Origin: Halodurantibacterium flavum
Lineage (GTDB): Bacteria > Pseudomonadota > Alphaproteobacteria > Rhodobacterales > Rhodobacteraceae
Assembly: GCF_042681825.1 (NCBI RefSeq)
Contig: NZ_JBHUGH010000009.1
Coordinates: forward strand, 385,352-449,351
DNA: 64,000 nucleotides
Reading direction: 5' to 3'
How positions within the stretch are numbered: position 1 is the first letter of the stretch; each line of letters starts with the position of its first letter. Positions 35,428 to 45,229 of this stretch are shown piece after piece. The notes beneath the pieces were generated by a model. It did not search any database, was not told where the DNA came from, and worked only from the letters and a program-made list of their open reading frames with translations. The position numbers and the translations under genes were made by a program.

Positions 35428-36527
35428 CTCGGATAGACCTCCACTTGGGCAATCATCGTCATCAGCTGCAACGTCGCGGGGTAGTAAGGCTGGTTGTCGG
35501 TAAAGGGCGGCATCGACGACCCGGCCATCCCGCTTGCGGCACAGCGCGCCAGCGCCGGCAGCGCGCCGTAGCCCACATGGGCGCTGCGTTCCTGCACGGC
35601 GCCGCTCAGCCGGTCGAAACGGGTGGGCGTGCCGTCCTCGTCGCCCGCCGCCGCCTCATGCGCCCGGCTGAACGTCGCCAGGGCCGCATTTTCCTGCGCT
35701 CCGGACCAGAGCAGGAACAAGGGCACCCGCATCGCTTCATAGCCGCTGTCGGCGGAAAACGCCTCGGCCGGACGCATCCCCTGTGCCGTCACCTCGATCC
35801 AGTCGGGCATCTGCGCCGCCTGCCCCAGTTGCGCAAGCAGGGCGAGCCCGTCATTCGCGCAGGTGGCCAGCGTCCCGATCCCGAAGGCCGAGGCCAGTTC
35901 CCGCATCGCGCGCGCCATGTAATAGGAGGGGTTGATGATGAACCCGTCCGGCGTGCCGAACCCCGCCGCGGCCGGCAGGAACAAGAGCCGCCCACCCCCG
36001 TCGGGATGTTCGACGATGCAATGGCTGGCAAGCGTCGTCGCGATCTCGTTCGCGCGGGCGGTGAGGGCCGGGTTCCCGAAGAGCCGCCCGCCCCGCATCA
36101 GCGCCCAGGCGTAAAAGAGATCGCCGTCGCTTGCGTTGTTGCGATCGGGCACGGGCGGATAGGTATCCGGATGCCAGCGCCAGGCCAGCAGCGGGTCCTG
36201 GCGCAGCGTCAGGTTCGTTTCGGTCCATTCATAGATCCGGGCAAAGGCGTCCTGGTCGCCGAATGTCACCGCGAGCGTCAGGCCGTAGCCCTGCCCTTCG
36301 GAATGGCTCGCGTCGTCCTGGGCGTCGTCGATCACCCGGCCCTCGGGCGTCATGTAACGCGCCTTCCACGCCTGCCAGCTTTGCTGCAGGGGATGTTCGG
36401 ACATCACAAGCCCCGATTGCTGTGCGCCCGCCTGCTGCGCCTCGGACCTGCGGGCGCCGAACCCGGCCAGGCTGGCGCTTGCCCCTGCGGCCAGCGCCAG
36501 TGAAAGGGCCCTGCGTCTGTCGATCAT
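35412..36527 (-). CDS. bcsZ: Periplasmic endoglucanase of the cellulose operon (GH8)
   Basis: A 371-residue GH8 enzyme. The leader carries three arginines and a hydrophobic run (DRRRALSLALAAGA), perhaps a Tat signal. Catalytic motifs are proton-donor Glu in ASHSEGQGYGLTL and the Asp-rich NNASDGDLFYAWAL. BcsZ cuts nascent cellulose and is needed for normal polymer release. It lies between bcsB and the TPR gene, with overlaps at both ends. ATG 36527 is chosen because it starts the signal peptide and overlaps the bcsB stop. Confidence 0.9.
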   Translation of the reverse strand: MIDRRRALSLALAAGASASLAGFGARRSEAQQAGAQQSGLVMSEHPLQQSWQAWKARYMTPEGRVIDDAQDDASHSEGQGYGLTLAVTFGDQDAFARIYEWTETNLTLRQDPLLAWRWHPDTYPPVPDRNNASDGDLFYAWALMRGGRLFGNPALTARANEIATTLASHCIVEHPDGGGRLLFLPAAAGFGTPDGFIINPSYYMARAMRELASAFGIGTLATCANDGLALLAQLGQAAQMPDWIEVTAQGMRPAEAFSADSGYEAMRVPLFLLWSGAQENAALATFSRAHEAAAGDEDGTPTRFDRLSGAVQERSAHVGYGALPALARCAASGMAGSSMPPFTDNQPYYPATLQLMTMIAQVEVYPRCVPI

Positions 36528-38680
36528 CTCCGGCGCTCCCGTGTAGCCAGAACAAAGGTTAACGCAACAAGACCGGATAGCCAGGCAAGCACAAGCAGAA
36601 TTCCCATGAACCCGAGCGGCGCCCATGAGGCGTAAGACCCGAGAACCACAGTCAGATTGGCGGCAGACAAGGGTTCGAGCATCCGTGGCGGCTGCGCCGG
36701 GTCGCGCCAGTTCGACCAGCTTCCATCAGCGCGCAGGACGGCGATCTGGCCCGCAGGCCCGCCCGCCTGATCGCGCGCGGCCGACAATTCGCCCGCAAGC
36801 CAGGTCAGGTCGGTGCGGGGCGCAACCAGCAGCCACAGCGACCGGGGCTGCGCGGGATCGGGCTGAACCAGTACCGCGACCCCCGATTGCGCGGCCAGCC
36901 AGTCTTCGGCCCGGCCCGCATCGTCGGTGACAAGGTTGCGCAGGAACAGGCGCGCCCGTTCCAGCGGCGGGACCTCATCCGCGCCTGTGGCCGTCCCGGC
37001 GGGACGCGCAGAGATCACGTTGACCAGCCCCTGCGCCGTCACACCCGTCAGCCCCAGCGGCATGAGCGGCGCATCCGCAGGACCGATCACCATCAGTTGC
37101 GGCGGCTCCGCGCCCTCCTGAACCGGGATCAGCGGGCGGATCATGCCCGCCAGCGGCAGGATGCCGGCGGGGCCGGGCTCGGGCGCCAGCGCCTCCGGGG
37201 GCGTGGCGATGCGCGACCCGTCGAGCCGCGCCAGCGCCGTGCCCATGTCCGCCATCGCCATGTCGGGGCTGTCGGGCACGGTCAGGTCCGTATCGCCATA
37301 GATCGTCAGCATCGGGCCATGACGCACCGGGCAGGGTTGGTCGGGCGGATCGCCGGGGATCATCGCCTCGAAGGTGATCGCATTCACGCCCGGGCGCAGC
37401 ATCCGCGCGTTGAACCGGATCTGAAGCCGCGGCAGACGCTCCTCGGCCCCCGTATCGAGCGGCAGGAGCCGCACCGTCTCGCCGTTCACCTTGACGAGCA
37501 GGAGCGCACCTGCCGGCAGCCCGTCCGAGAATCCGTAGTCGAACCCCAGCTCGGCCTTTTGGGAGGCAAGGATCAGCCAGTCGTCGGGCATCCGGAAGAT
37601 GACATCCGACCGGTCGTAATGCGCGGTCGTGCCGTGATCCGCATAGCCGAGGTCCGAAATCGGCGTCGTGACCCCCGGCTGCAGCAGCGCGGTCCGGGGC
37701 GGCGGCGGCAGGTCGGGAACCAGCCGGTCGATTTCCGACAGCGGCGTGCCCTCTTCCAGCACCAGCACGATCGCGCCGTCCCCGCCGCGCCGGAACCCGG
37801 TGCCGCCATTGCCCGCAGGCAGGATGCTGATCCGCGCCGCCGCCGCGGGCCCAGTCGCCGGGGCCCAGGACGACACCTCGCGCACCGGCAGATAAAGGCC
37901 CAGCCGGTTTCCGAGCCGCGCGGCGATGTCACGGGCAAGGGTGTCGTGACCCGGCGCGGGGCTGCGGATTTCCAGCGGCTGGCCGCGCGCCACATGGCTC
38001 GCGATGCCCGCCACAAAGGCCTCGGCATCCGGCAGATCGCCGAAATCGGCGACCTGGACGCCGCTCTGGCGCAGGTCCAGCTCGGACCAGAGCGAAAAGC
38101 TTACATCCGTGCCGCAGAATATCCGGTGGTGATGGCGAAAGACGATGCGCACATCGTTCACCCCGGGGCGCAGGTCGGTGCCCGGCAGGCTGACCCGGGA
38201 AAAACCCGCAAAGCTCGACGGGGCAAAGCTTCCGGCCTCGCGCCCGTTGACAAAGACCTGCACCAGCGACCGTTCCGGCAGCACGTTGATGGTGGAGCGA
38301 TAGCTGAGCGTCAGCTGCGCCGCCTGCGTCATCGGCGGCAGGAACAGGCGGAACGCCTCGCTCGCATATTCTCCCTGCACGCGCAGGATGCCGTTCTGGT
38401 CGGCGGCGTTCGGAGCAGTGCTCAGCAGCGGCATGACGACCGGCATCCGCGGCTGCGGCGCCCGTCCGCCCAGATCCCGCTGGATCGGCGCGGGGGCATA
38501 CTGTTCCGGCTCGGCCCCGGGTTCGGGCAGGGCCCCGCCCGAGGGCGGCACCGGCACGATCTGGATCAGCGGCGCTTCCTCGCCCTCCTGCGCGGGGGCG
38601 GGCAGCGCGAAAGCCCCCGCAAGCCCCAGCGCCATGAAAACGGCGCAGCACGTCCGCCGCAGACGGTCCTTCCGCGTCAT
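36524..38680 (-). CDS. bcsB: Cellulose synthase periplasmic subunit BcsB
   Basis: A 718-residue protein with a signal peptide (cleavage near APAQE), two carbohydrate-binding-like and flavodoxin-like repeats (RLFLPPMTQAAQLTLSYRST, then VIFRMPDDWLILASQKAELG), and a C-terminal TM anchor (LGFMGILLVLAWLSGLVALT). It guides the glucan emerging from BcsA and is required for BcsA activity. It overlaps bcsA and bcsZ by 4 nt. Confidence 0.93.
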   Translation of the reverse strand: MTRKDRLRRTCCAVFMALGLAGAFALPAPAQEGEEAPLIQIVPVPPSGGALPEPGAEPEQYAPAPIQRDLGGRAPQPRMPVVMPLLSTAPNAADQNGILRVQGEYASEAFRLFLPPMTQAAQLTLSYRSTINVLPERSLVQVFVNGREAGSFAPSSFAGFSRVSLPGTDLRPGVNDVRIVFRHHHRIFCGTDVSFSLWSELDLRQSGVQVADFGDLPDAEAFVAGIASHVARGQPLEIRSPAPGHDTLARDIAARLGNRLGLYLPVREVSSWAPATGPAAAARISILPAGNGGTGFRRGGDGAIVLVLEEGTPLSEIDRLVPDLPPPPRTALLQPGVTTPISDLGYADHGTTAHYDRSDVIFRMPDDWLILASQKAELGFDYGFSDGLPAGALLLVKVNGETVRLLPLDTGAEERLPRLQIRFNARMLRPGVNAITFEAMIPGDPPDQPCPVRHGPMLTIYGDTDLTVPDSPDMAMADMGTALARLDGSRIATPPEALAPEPGPAGILPLAGMIRPLIPVQEGAEPPQLMVIGPADAPLMPLGLTGVTAQGLVNVISARPAGTATGADEVPPLERARLFLRNLVTDDAGRAEDWLAAQSGVAVLVQPDPAQPRSLWLLVAPRTDLTWLAGELSAARDQAGGPAGQIAVLRADGSWSNWRDPAQPPRMLEPLSAANLTVVLGSYASWAPLGFMGILLVLAWLSGLVALTFVLATRERRR

Positions 38681-41037
38681 GTGCCTTTTCCCATGTAACC
38701 GACGTCCTGCTCCACCGCGGCGGGCACGGGGCGGGGGGCTTGCGCCGCCTCTTCCACGAAATCCGCCCCGAAGGCGAGAAGATGCGCGCCGCGCCGCCGT
38801 GTTCCGGCGGTTGCCACACGCTTGCGCCGTGCGGGCTCGCGGGCGAAATCCATGAAGGTCTTGGGGATGGACCGCAGCGCCAGCCAGAAGACATAGCCCA
38901 TCCCGGCCAGCATCCCCTTGCGCCGCTGCGAGAACTGGCGCACCCGCACCCAGTTTTCGCTGTCGCCAAAGATCAGATAGGCCACGGCCCCCTGCACGGC
39001 GACCGACTGGTTGGGCAGAAAGCTCAGCCCCAGCACGGCCCCTTCGGGGTTCGACCCGGCGGACCGGATCGTCGCGCGCACCGGCTGTTCGATATGCGGC
39101 GCCTCGGGCAGTTTCGGGCGGAACACGATGACGTCGCCCGGCGCAAAGCGGCGCTGCTGATCGGCGCTGTCGAACCGGCGCGGGCGCGCCACCAGCAGTT
39201 TCGCGCCGCTGGTCGAGGCGTCGAGCACGGTGCCGTCGAAGACCTCATCGGGGGCCCCATCCAGCCAGACGGTCGAGGGAACGTTGGTGTCCGTCCGGGG
39301 CGCGGCGCGGCGCTGCTGCTTTTCCGCGACCGAGCGCAGCGCGAGCGACACCAGAAGGAAGTTGAAGATCGCCCATCCGCCCACCACCATCAGCACCGCG
39401 CGGTCGCCCGGAAAGGCCACCCAGCGGATGCCAAGCGCGACAAGCCCCGCAAAGGTAAGCAGGAACAGCGTCAGCAGCGGCCAGTAGATCGGCGAGATAT
39501 AGTTCTCGGCCAGCGTCTCGTCCTTGGCGGTCACGGCGAATTTCGCGGCCCGCGGCTTCCAGATCGTGCGGAAGATCGCGGTGGCGAGATAGGGCGCCTG
39601 CGCGACCTCGTAGATTTCGGAAATCAGCGGCCATCGGTAGCGCGCGAACAGGGCGTTCTGCACCATGAAGCTGATCGCCATATAGGTGAACACATAGACG
39701 GCGACCTCGTCGAAGGTCGAAACGAAGATCTCGATCCCGAAGAACAGGTAGATCAGCGGCGCGAGCAGAAAGGTCAGCCGCACAAGCGGGAAGAACCAGA
39801 AGCTCATGGAGTTGAGATAGCAAAGCCGCTGCGTCAGCCCCAGCCCGCGCCGGAAAAGCGGGTTCTTGAGCATCAGCATCTGCATCATCCCCGAGGCCCA
39901 GCGGCCCCGCTGCTGGATGAAGGAGGCAAAGGTTTCGGGCTGCAGGCCGCCGATCATGGCGCGGTTGATGTATAGGCTCTTCCAGCCGCGCGAATGGATG
40001 TCGAGCGCGGTTTCCGCATCCTCGGTGATCGTCTCGCCGGAAAAGCCGCCGACGCTGTCCAGCGCCTCGCGCCGCAGAACCGCCGCCGAGCCGCAAAAGA
40101 ACGCGCCCCCCCAGCGGTCGAGCCCCCGGTGGATGAAGCTGTAGAACATCTCGTTCTCGGGCGGGCAGCGCGGGCTGAGGTCGAGGTTCCGCTGGATCGG
40201 GTCCTTGTTGATGAAGAAGTGCGGTGTCTGCACAAGAAAGAGCTTGGGGTCATCGACGAAATAGCCGACCGTCCGCGCCAGGAAATCCCGGCTCGGGACG
40301 TGATCGGCGTCAAAGACCACGACCAGATCGCCGTTCAGCCGCTCCAGCGCCGCAGACATGTTGCCGGCCTTGGCATGGACGTTGCGTTCGCGCGTGGAAT
40401 AGGTCACGCCCAGCTCCGCGCAAAGCGCCTGCAGGTCGCGCCTGCGTTCCTGCGCCGCCTTGGCCAGTTCGGGGTTGTCGGACATGCAGCGCTGGTCCGT
40501 GCCGCCATCGTCGCACAGCACGACCGTGCGCTTGTGCGTGGGGTAGATCATGTTCTTCGCCGCCGAGAGCGTGACGCTCAGCATCTCGATCGGCTCGTTA
40601 TAAGACGGGACCAGCACATCGACCGTCGGCAGATCGTCGGGCGCGACCTGCGGCGGCATGGGACGTTCGGTCGGGTCGGCCGTCAGCAGCGCGTTGAGAA
40701 AGAAAACCATGATCGCATAGGTCTCGACCACGAACAGCGCGACGGCAAAGATGAAATCCGGCGTCAGCCCCGGCGGCGGCAGCGTCGTCGTCAGCCGCCA
40801 GAACCAGTAGCGCAGCACGATCACGCTGGCCGTCGCCATCAACAGGAACCGCACCGGGCGCAGCTCGGACAAGGGCTTGAGAAGGGCGACGATGATCACC
40901 GCCGTCACCCCCAGCAGCCCTTGGGTGAAGGTCGAGGTCGGCGCCATCACCATGACCATGATCGGCACCAGCATGACCAGCCACAAAAGCAGCATCAGAT
41001 AGGTCGCCGGTGCGGGTCTGGTCTGGCTGGTCGGCAT
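38677..41037 (-). CDS. bcsA: Cellulose synthase catalytic subunit BcsA (GT2 plus PilZ)
   Basis: A 786-residue inner-membrane glycosyltransferase, UDP-glucose to beta-1,4-glucan. Motifs: LCDDGGTDQRC, VVFDADHVPSRDF, TEDAETALD and QQRGRWASG. The C-terminal PilZ domain has RAAPR (RxxxR) and DASTSG (DxSxxG), so c-di-GMP activation should be intact. Eight TM helices are expected. From memory it is close to the crystallised R. sphaeroides BcsA in length and motifs. It starts 26 nt after bcsN. The several GGDEF/EAL proteins nearby are likely sources of its signal. Confidence 0.96.
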   Translation of the reverse strand: MPTSQTRPAPATYLMLLLWLVMLVPIMVMVMAPTSTFTQGLLGVTAVIIVALLKPLSELRPVRFLLMATASVIVLRYWFWRLTTTLPPPGLTPDFIFAVALFVVETYAIMVFFLNALLTADPTERPMPPQVAPDDLPTVDVLVPSYNEPIEMLSVTLSAAKNMIYPTHKRTVVLCDDGGTDQRCMSDNPELAKAAQERRRDLQALCAELGVTYSTRERNVHAKAGNMSAALERLNGDLVVVFDADHVPSRDFLARTVGYFVDDPKLFLVQTPHFFINKDPIQRNLDLSPRCPPENEMFYSFIHRGLDRWGGAFFCGSAAVLRREALDSVGGFSGETITEDAETALDIHSRGWKSLYINRAMIGGLQPETFASFIQQRGRWASGMMQMLMLKNPLFRRGLGLTQRLCYLNSMSFWFFPLVRLTFLLAPLIYLFFGIEIFVSTFDEVAVYVFTYMAISFMVQNALFARYRWPLISEIYEVAQAPYLATAIFRTIWKPRAAKFAVTAKDETLAENYISPIYWPLLTLFLLTFAGLVALGIRWVAFPGDRAVLMVVGGWAIFNFLLVSLALRSVAEKQQRRAAPRTDTNVPSTVWLDGAPDEVFDGTVLDASTSGAKLLVARPRRFDSADQQRRFAPGDVIVFRPKLPEAPHIEQPVRATIRSAGSNPEGAVLGLSFLPNQSVAVQGAVAYLIFGDSENWVRVRQFSQRRKGMLAGMGYVFWLALRSIPKTFMDFAREPARRKRVATAGTRRRGAHLLAFGADFVEEAAQAPRPVPAAVEQDVGYMGKGT

Positions 41038-41063
41038 GGTCCGGGCCTCTCTGGCGGTTGGGG

Positions 41064-41744
41064 TCAGGGCAGCGGCGCTGCAAGCGGCGACAGGTTGCGG
41101 TTGCCGCTGGCACGCAGATTGCCCGAGGTGGCCGGGAAATAGGCCAGCCGTTCATCCCGCAGCGGAGCCAGCGCCTGCGCCGGCGTGCCCTCGACACAGT
41201 TGCGCATCATCACGTCGATCACCGTCGTGCCCTGCGGCATCACCCGTCCGGCCTGCGTGATCCGGCGCAGGCCCAGAACGCAGATCGTGTTGACGCCCGA
41301 CCGCTGCTCGGCCCAAACATAGGGGCCAAGACTGTCCTCACCCGAACTCAGGTCGCCGTCCCGGATCTGGGTGAAGGGATAGGGCGCGCCGCCCGTGCGC
41401 TCCAGAAACTCCGACAGGCGCAGCGGAGCGGTGGACCGTCCCGGCGCCCGCGCCCGCAGCCACAGAAAGTTGTCGCCCCGCAGCGAGGTGTTGTTTTCCA
41501 GCGCGATACGCTGCTCGCCATCGGCGCCCACCACCCGTTCGATGGTGATCAGGCTCTCGGGCGCCCGCACCCAGGACCGCGCCTCGGGCACGACCACATA
41601 TTGCTGCGTTTCCTCGGATGTCTGCTGGATGGCCTGAAAGGGCGACCGGACCGTCATCGGCCGGACCGAGAAATCCCCGCAACCCGCAAGCAGAACGCCC
41701 ATCGCGCCCACGACCCAGGACCCGCGCAGCCAGGCTGTTCCCAT
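41064..41744 (-). CDS. bcsN: Cellulose biosynthesis lipoprotein BcsN-like
   Basis: A 226-residue lipoprotein: signal peptide with lipobox LLAGC, then a domain with SVRPMTVRSPFQAIQQTSEE and a Cys pair (TICVLGLRR, MMRNC). It matches my memory of the alphaproteobacterial BcsN family found ahead of bcsA; the exact function is unknown. ATG 41744 has AAGGA about 8 nt upstream and starts the signal peptide, unlike the longer frame to 41888. It is the first gene of the cellulose operon. Confidence 0.75.
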   Translation of the reverse strand: MGTAWLRGSWVVGAMGVLLAGCGDFSVRPMTVRSPFQAIQQTSEETQQYVVVPEARSWVRAPESLITIERVVGADGEQRIALENNTSLRGDNFLWLRARAPGRSTAPLRLSEFLERTGGAPYPFTQIRDGDLSSGEDSLGPYVWAEQRSGVNTICVLGLRRITQAGRVMPQGTTVIDVMMRNCVEGTPAQALAPLRDERLAYFPATSGNLRASGNRNLSPLAAPLP

Positions 41745-42130
41745 CCGGTTCCGTCCTTTGCTCACAACCCACCTCACCTCGTTTTTCCCCAGCCTGCCAG
41801 CATGGGGCGTCTCAGGCAACTCTGACGACCGTTTGCGGGAACACGCGGTCAAACTGGTCAACACGTCTGGTTCCGGAGGAGGACTCACCGTCCTTCGGAT
41901 TGCTTTGGGTCCAACCTTGATGGCTGATGGTCACAGGGGGACGGATGCGCATGAAAAACGCGCGGAATCCCCTAATTTCGTCCTTAACTTCGGCATTCGC
42001 CTCCGGTCAAGAACTCTAACGTCTATGTAACAAGGTTCTCCAACAGGACCGCCCACCTGTTGCGCGCGGATGACAGTTCCGCATTGCAGTGGCATCCGAA
42101 TTACGCAGGATTCCCAGCGCTTGGCAGGGG
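41745..42130. other. Gene-free leader region of the cellulose operon
   Basis: 386 nt between bcsN and the convergent-side end of the 7TM cyclase gene. It must hold the bcs promoter. Two GGTCAA copies lie at about 41849-41862, and the region is more AT-rich than its surroundings near 41930-42090. No clear sigma-70 or EcfG promoter, terminator or palindrome was found, and no ORF has coding character. Confidence 0.4.
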
Positions 42131-43780
42131 TCACACCCCCGCAGCGGGCACGATTCGGTTCCGCCCCTGCGCCTTGCCCGCATAAAGCCGGCCATCGGCG
42201 GCGGCAAAGACCGCCTCGAATTCCTCGCCATCTTCGGGCCAGGTTGCGATCCCGGCCGAGAAGGTGACGGCGCCCTGCCCGTCCGGGCCGCCACCGGGAT
42301 GTTCGGCCGAGAGCTTGACCTGGGCCTTTTCCAGCGCCGCCCGGGCGACGGTGGGGGCGAAATCGGGGAACATCACCAGAAATTCCTCGCCGCCCACGCG
42401 GAAGATCGGGCAGGTGCTGTCCACGGCGCGTGCCAGGATCTGCCCGAAGGACCGCAGCAGCCTGTCCCCCTCGGCATGGCCATGGCGGTCGTTGAACGCC
42501 TTGAAATGGTCAAGGTCGATCACCGCCAGCGTCACGGTAACACAGCCGCCCCCCTCGTCGCCGCCCGGCCCGTCGCGGAAGGCGTCGAAGTAGCCCGGAA
42601 CCGCGCGGCGGTTGTAAAGCCCGGTCAGCGGGTCGCGGTTCACCAGCTGCTCCAGCCTTTCGCGCAGGGCCATGTTCTCGGCCAGCCGGCGCTCGTTTTC
42701 CTGCAGCGTGTCTTCCAGCCGGCGGGTATGGCGGCGGGCCTCGGTCACCTCGACCAGCAGCAGCACCTGCCCGGCCTGCCCCGTGGTCTGCAAGGGCCGG
42801 TCCATCGCCATCTGCTGCAACTGATAGAACCGGCCGCCGATCTGCAGCTCGCCGCGCCGGCCCGGCCGGTCGCTGTCGCGCGCATCACGCAGCGCCGCGG
42901 CGATCAGCGGCCATTTCGCGACCGGTGCCCCGATCCGCCCCGAGGCCGCCCCCGGCAGCGCCAGCGCCGCCGGATTGGCGCCCACCACCACCTCGTTCTC
43001 GTCGAGGATCAGCACCGGGTTCGGCATCTTGTCGAACAGCACCGCCCGCGCGACCGAGGTGATGTCGAACATCCGGCTGGAAAAGATCAGCCAGGTCAGC
43101 AGCACAAGGACCAGCGCGAACAGGAACGGCGTCGGGTCGAGCTGCATCACCGTCACGTCAAAGACGATATAGGCGATATTCGCGATCACCGGGCCGATGG
43201 TGATGAAAAAGAGCAGCAGGAAATGGCTGCGGAACGCGCTGACCGTCCGGAAGGCCGCGTAGAGAACGACCCCGACGCTGACCACCAGCGGGATATAGAG
43301 ATAGATCGCCGCCAGATGAAAAAGCGGCCCGTGATCCATATAGGCGGCGGGGCCGATCGCGGTTTCGACCAGATGCGTCCCGGGTCCGTAGAAAAGCAGG
43401 TGCACCGGGTTCGTTGCGGTGACCAATGTTGCAAGGACCGGCGGCACCACCAGAAACAGCACTCGGCCCGGCCCATAGGCCGACCTGCGGCTGAAGGCAT
43501 AGTCGAGGATGAAGAACATCCAGCTTGTGGGAATCACCGCAATCGCGATCCAGGCTGCCGAGGACCAGAAGACCTTGCAGTCGAGCGTGTCGGACGCGAC
43601 CTCCAGCGTCAGCGTGGCCAGCCACCAGACCACCGCGACGATGGTCAGCAGGAAGCCCGCGCGCCCGTAGAAAAAGGGCTGGTTCGCGATCCAGCGCGCC
43701 AGCAGCGCCATGCCGAGCATGATGGTGGCGGCAAGGGCCGCGGGCGCCTCGAACCGGGCTGGCAGGAAACACTCGATCAA
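42131..43780 (-). CDS. Membrane-bound diguanylate cyclase (7TM sensor-PAS-GGDEF)
   Basis: A 549-residue protein. Seven N-terminal helices in the pattern of the histidine-kinase 7TM sensor module (about 10-235), a PAS domain (about 240-365), a short coiled linker, then GGDEF with intact site RVGGEEFLVM. An RxxD (RAVD) is present but three residues farther from GGEEF than normal, so product inhibition is uncertain. The start is TTG 43780, supported by AGGAG 6 nt upstream. It lies just upstream of the cellulose operon on the same strand. Confidence 0.87.
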   Translation of the reverse strand: MIECFLPARFEAPAALAATIMLGMALLARWIANQPFFYGRAGFLLTIVAVVWWLATLTLEVASDTLDCKVFWSSAAWIAIAVIPTSWMFFILDYAFSRRSAYGPGRVLFLVVPPVLATLVTATNPVHLLFYGPGTHLVETAIGPAAYMDHGPLFHLAAIYLYIPLVVSVGVVLYAAFRTVSAFRSHFLLLFFITIGPVIANIAYIVFDVTVMQLDPTPFLFALVLVLLTWLIFSSRMFDITSVARAVLFDKMPNPVLILDENEVVVGANPAALALPGAASGRIGAPVAKWPLIAAALRDARDSDRPGRRGELQIGGRFYQLQQMAMDRPLQTTGQAGQVLLLVEVTEARRHTRRLEDTLQENERRLAENMALRERLEQLVNRDPLTGLYNRRAVPGYFDAFRDGPGGDEGGGCVTVTLAVIDLDHFKAFNDRHGHAEGDRLLRSFGQILARAVDSTCPIFRVGGEEFLVMFPDFAPTVARAALEKAQVKLSAEHPGGGPDGQGAVTFSAGIATWPEDGEEFEAVFAAADGRLYAGKAQGRNRIVPAAGV

Positions 43781-44219
43781 TCACAACTCCTGCGTCGGCG
43801 TCCCGCCCGTCGTCGCATCCGGAAAATCATTCGCTGGAAAATACCGCCATCGTGTTGCTGTTGCCGGGACGAGCGGCAATTTTCAACCATTTTTGTCCCG
43901 GAAGCGGTCAATCCGATCTTTTATTGCGCGGCCGCCCGGGATCGTCCGGGGCCCGCCCGAGCGTCTGCCGGATTCTTCGGCAGAAACGGCCGGAAAAACC
44001 GAGGGCCTGCGACCGGGCGCGGTGGCCTCTCCTTATGGGCCCGAGGTCTCTGCGTGGACCCTCGGGAAACGCCGTTGCCGCAACAGGACAGCCGCGCCCG
44101 TGAACCTTCGCTGTGGAACTTTCCGGCGAAACTTTTCGCCCCGCACACCCCTGCCCCCTTGCGGCGGCGACCGCGACAGCACAAGTTGCTCGGACGGTCG
44201 TATCCCCGGCCCGGATGAC
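43781..44219. other. Gene-free GC-rich divergent region with several hairpins
   Basis: 439 nt between the divergent 7TM cyclase and exchanger genes. It contains CCGGGAC...GTCCCGG arms around 43865-43907, and a CTGCCG/CGGCAG hairpin near 43967-43986, among others. Long open frames crossing it have no coding character. Promoters for both neighbours must be here but none is clear. Confidence 0.4.
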
Positions 44220-45140
44220 GTGATCTTGGACTACATTCTCGTGCTGGCCGGACTGATCGGCCTCTTTGCAGGCGGCGAATTCCTCGTGCGGGGCGCCGTG
44301 GGAATCGCGCGGCGCATGGCACTGCCGCCCCTGCTGATCGGGCTCACCGTGGTGGGCTTCGGCACCTCCACCCCCGAGCTTCTGGTGTCCGTCGATGCGG
44401 CGATGCGCGGCGTTCCTGCCATCGCGATCGGCAATATCGTCGGCTCGAACATCGCGAACATCCTGCTGATCCTCGGGCTTTCGGCGCTGATCTGGCCGAT
44501 CCGCGTCGCCGGTTCGACCCTGCGGCGCGATACCGCCGTGATGATGGCGGCGGCAATCGTGCTGGTCCCCGTCTTCGCGATGGGCATGATCGCGCGGCCC
44601 GCGGGCCTCTTGCTGCTGGCGGGTCTCGCGGCCTATCTGATCCACGCCTATCGCCACCCCGGCGAAGACCCCGCCCCCGACGATACCCCGCCCCCCGGCC
44701 TAGCCGCCTCGCTTTTCTGGGTGGGTGCAGGGCTTTTGGCGCTGGTTTTTGGCGCGCGGTTTCTGGTGGACGGGGCGGTCGCGATCGCGCGCGATCTCGG
44801 CGCGTCCGAGGCGTTCATCGGCCTCACCATCGTCGCCGTGGGCACCTCGCTTCCGGAACTTGCGACTTCGCTCATCGCCGCCCTGCGCCGCCAGTCGGAA
44901 ATCGCCATCGGCAACGTGGTGGGCTCCAACATCTTCAACGTGCTGGGCATCCTCGGGCTCACGGCCGTGATCGCCCCGGTTCCGGTCGAGCCGCGCTTCC
45001 TCACGCTCGACCTGCCGGTGATGATCGTCGTGTCGGGCGCGCTGACGGCGCTCCTGCTGCTGCGGCCCTCGGTCGGACGGGGCATGGGCGTCGCGATGCT
45101 GGTGGCCTATGCCGCCTATATCTGGATCGCGCAGGGATGA
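44220..45140 (+). CDS. Calcium/sodium antiporter (CaCA family, YrbG-like)
   Basis: About 306 residues with ten helices in two inverted halves, each with the alpha-repeat: VVGFGTSTPELLVS with GNIVGSNIANILLILG, and IVAVGTSLPELATS with GNVVGSNIFNVLGILG. The conserved Glu of both repeats is present. It exchanges Ca2+ for Na+ across the inner membrane. The start is GTG 44220 or TTG 44226, just before the first helix; the longer upstream frame is non-coding in character. Confidence 0.9.
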   Translation: MILDYILVLAGLIGLFAGGEFLVRGAVGIARRMALPPLLIGLTVVGFGTSTPELLVSVDAAMRGVPAIAIGNIVGSNIANILLILGLSALIWPIRVAGSTLRRDTAVMMAAAIVLVPVFAMGMIARPAGLLLLAGLAAYLIHAYRHPGEDPAPDDTPPPGLAASLFWVGAGLLALVFGARFLVDGAVAIARDLGASEAFIGLTIVAVGTSLPELATSLIAALRRQSEIAIGNVVGSNIFNVLGILGLTAVIAPVPVEPRFLTLDLPVMIVVSGALTALLLLRPSVGRGMGVAMLVAYAAYIWIAQG

Positions 45141-45229
45141 TGCGAGGCCGGGATTGACCTTTTCGCCCAGCAAGGCTTGGCATCCACGGGCAAGTCCGGC
45201 ACCATAGCCCAAACGCGGTAGGGGCGCAG

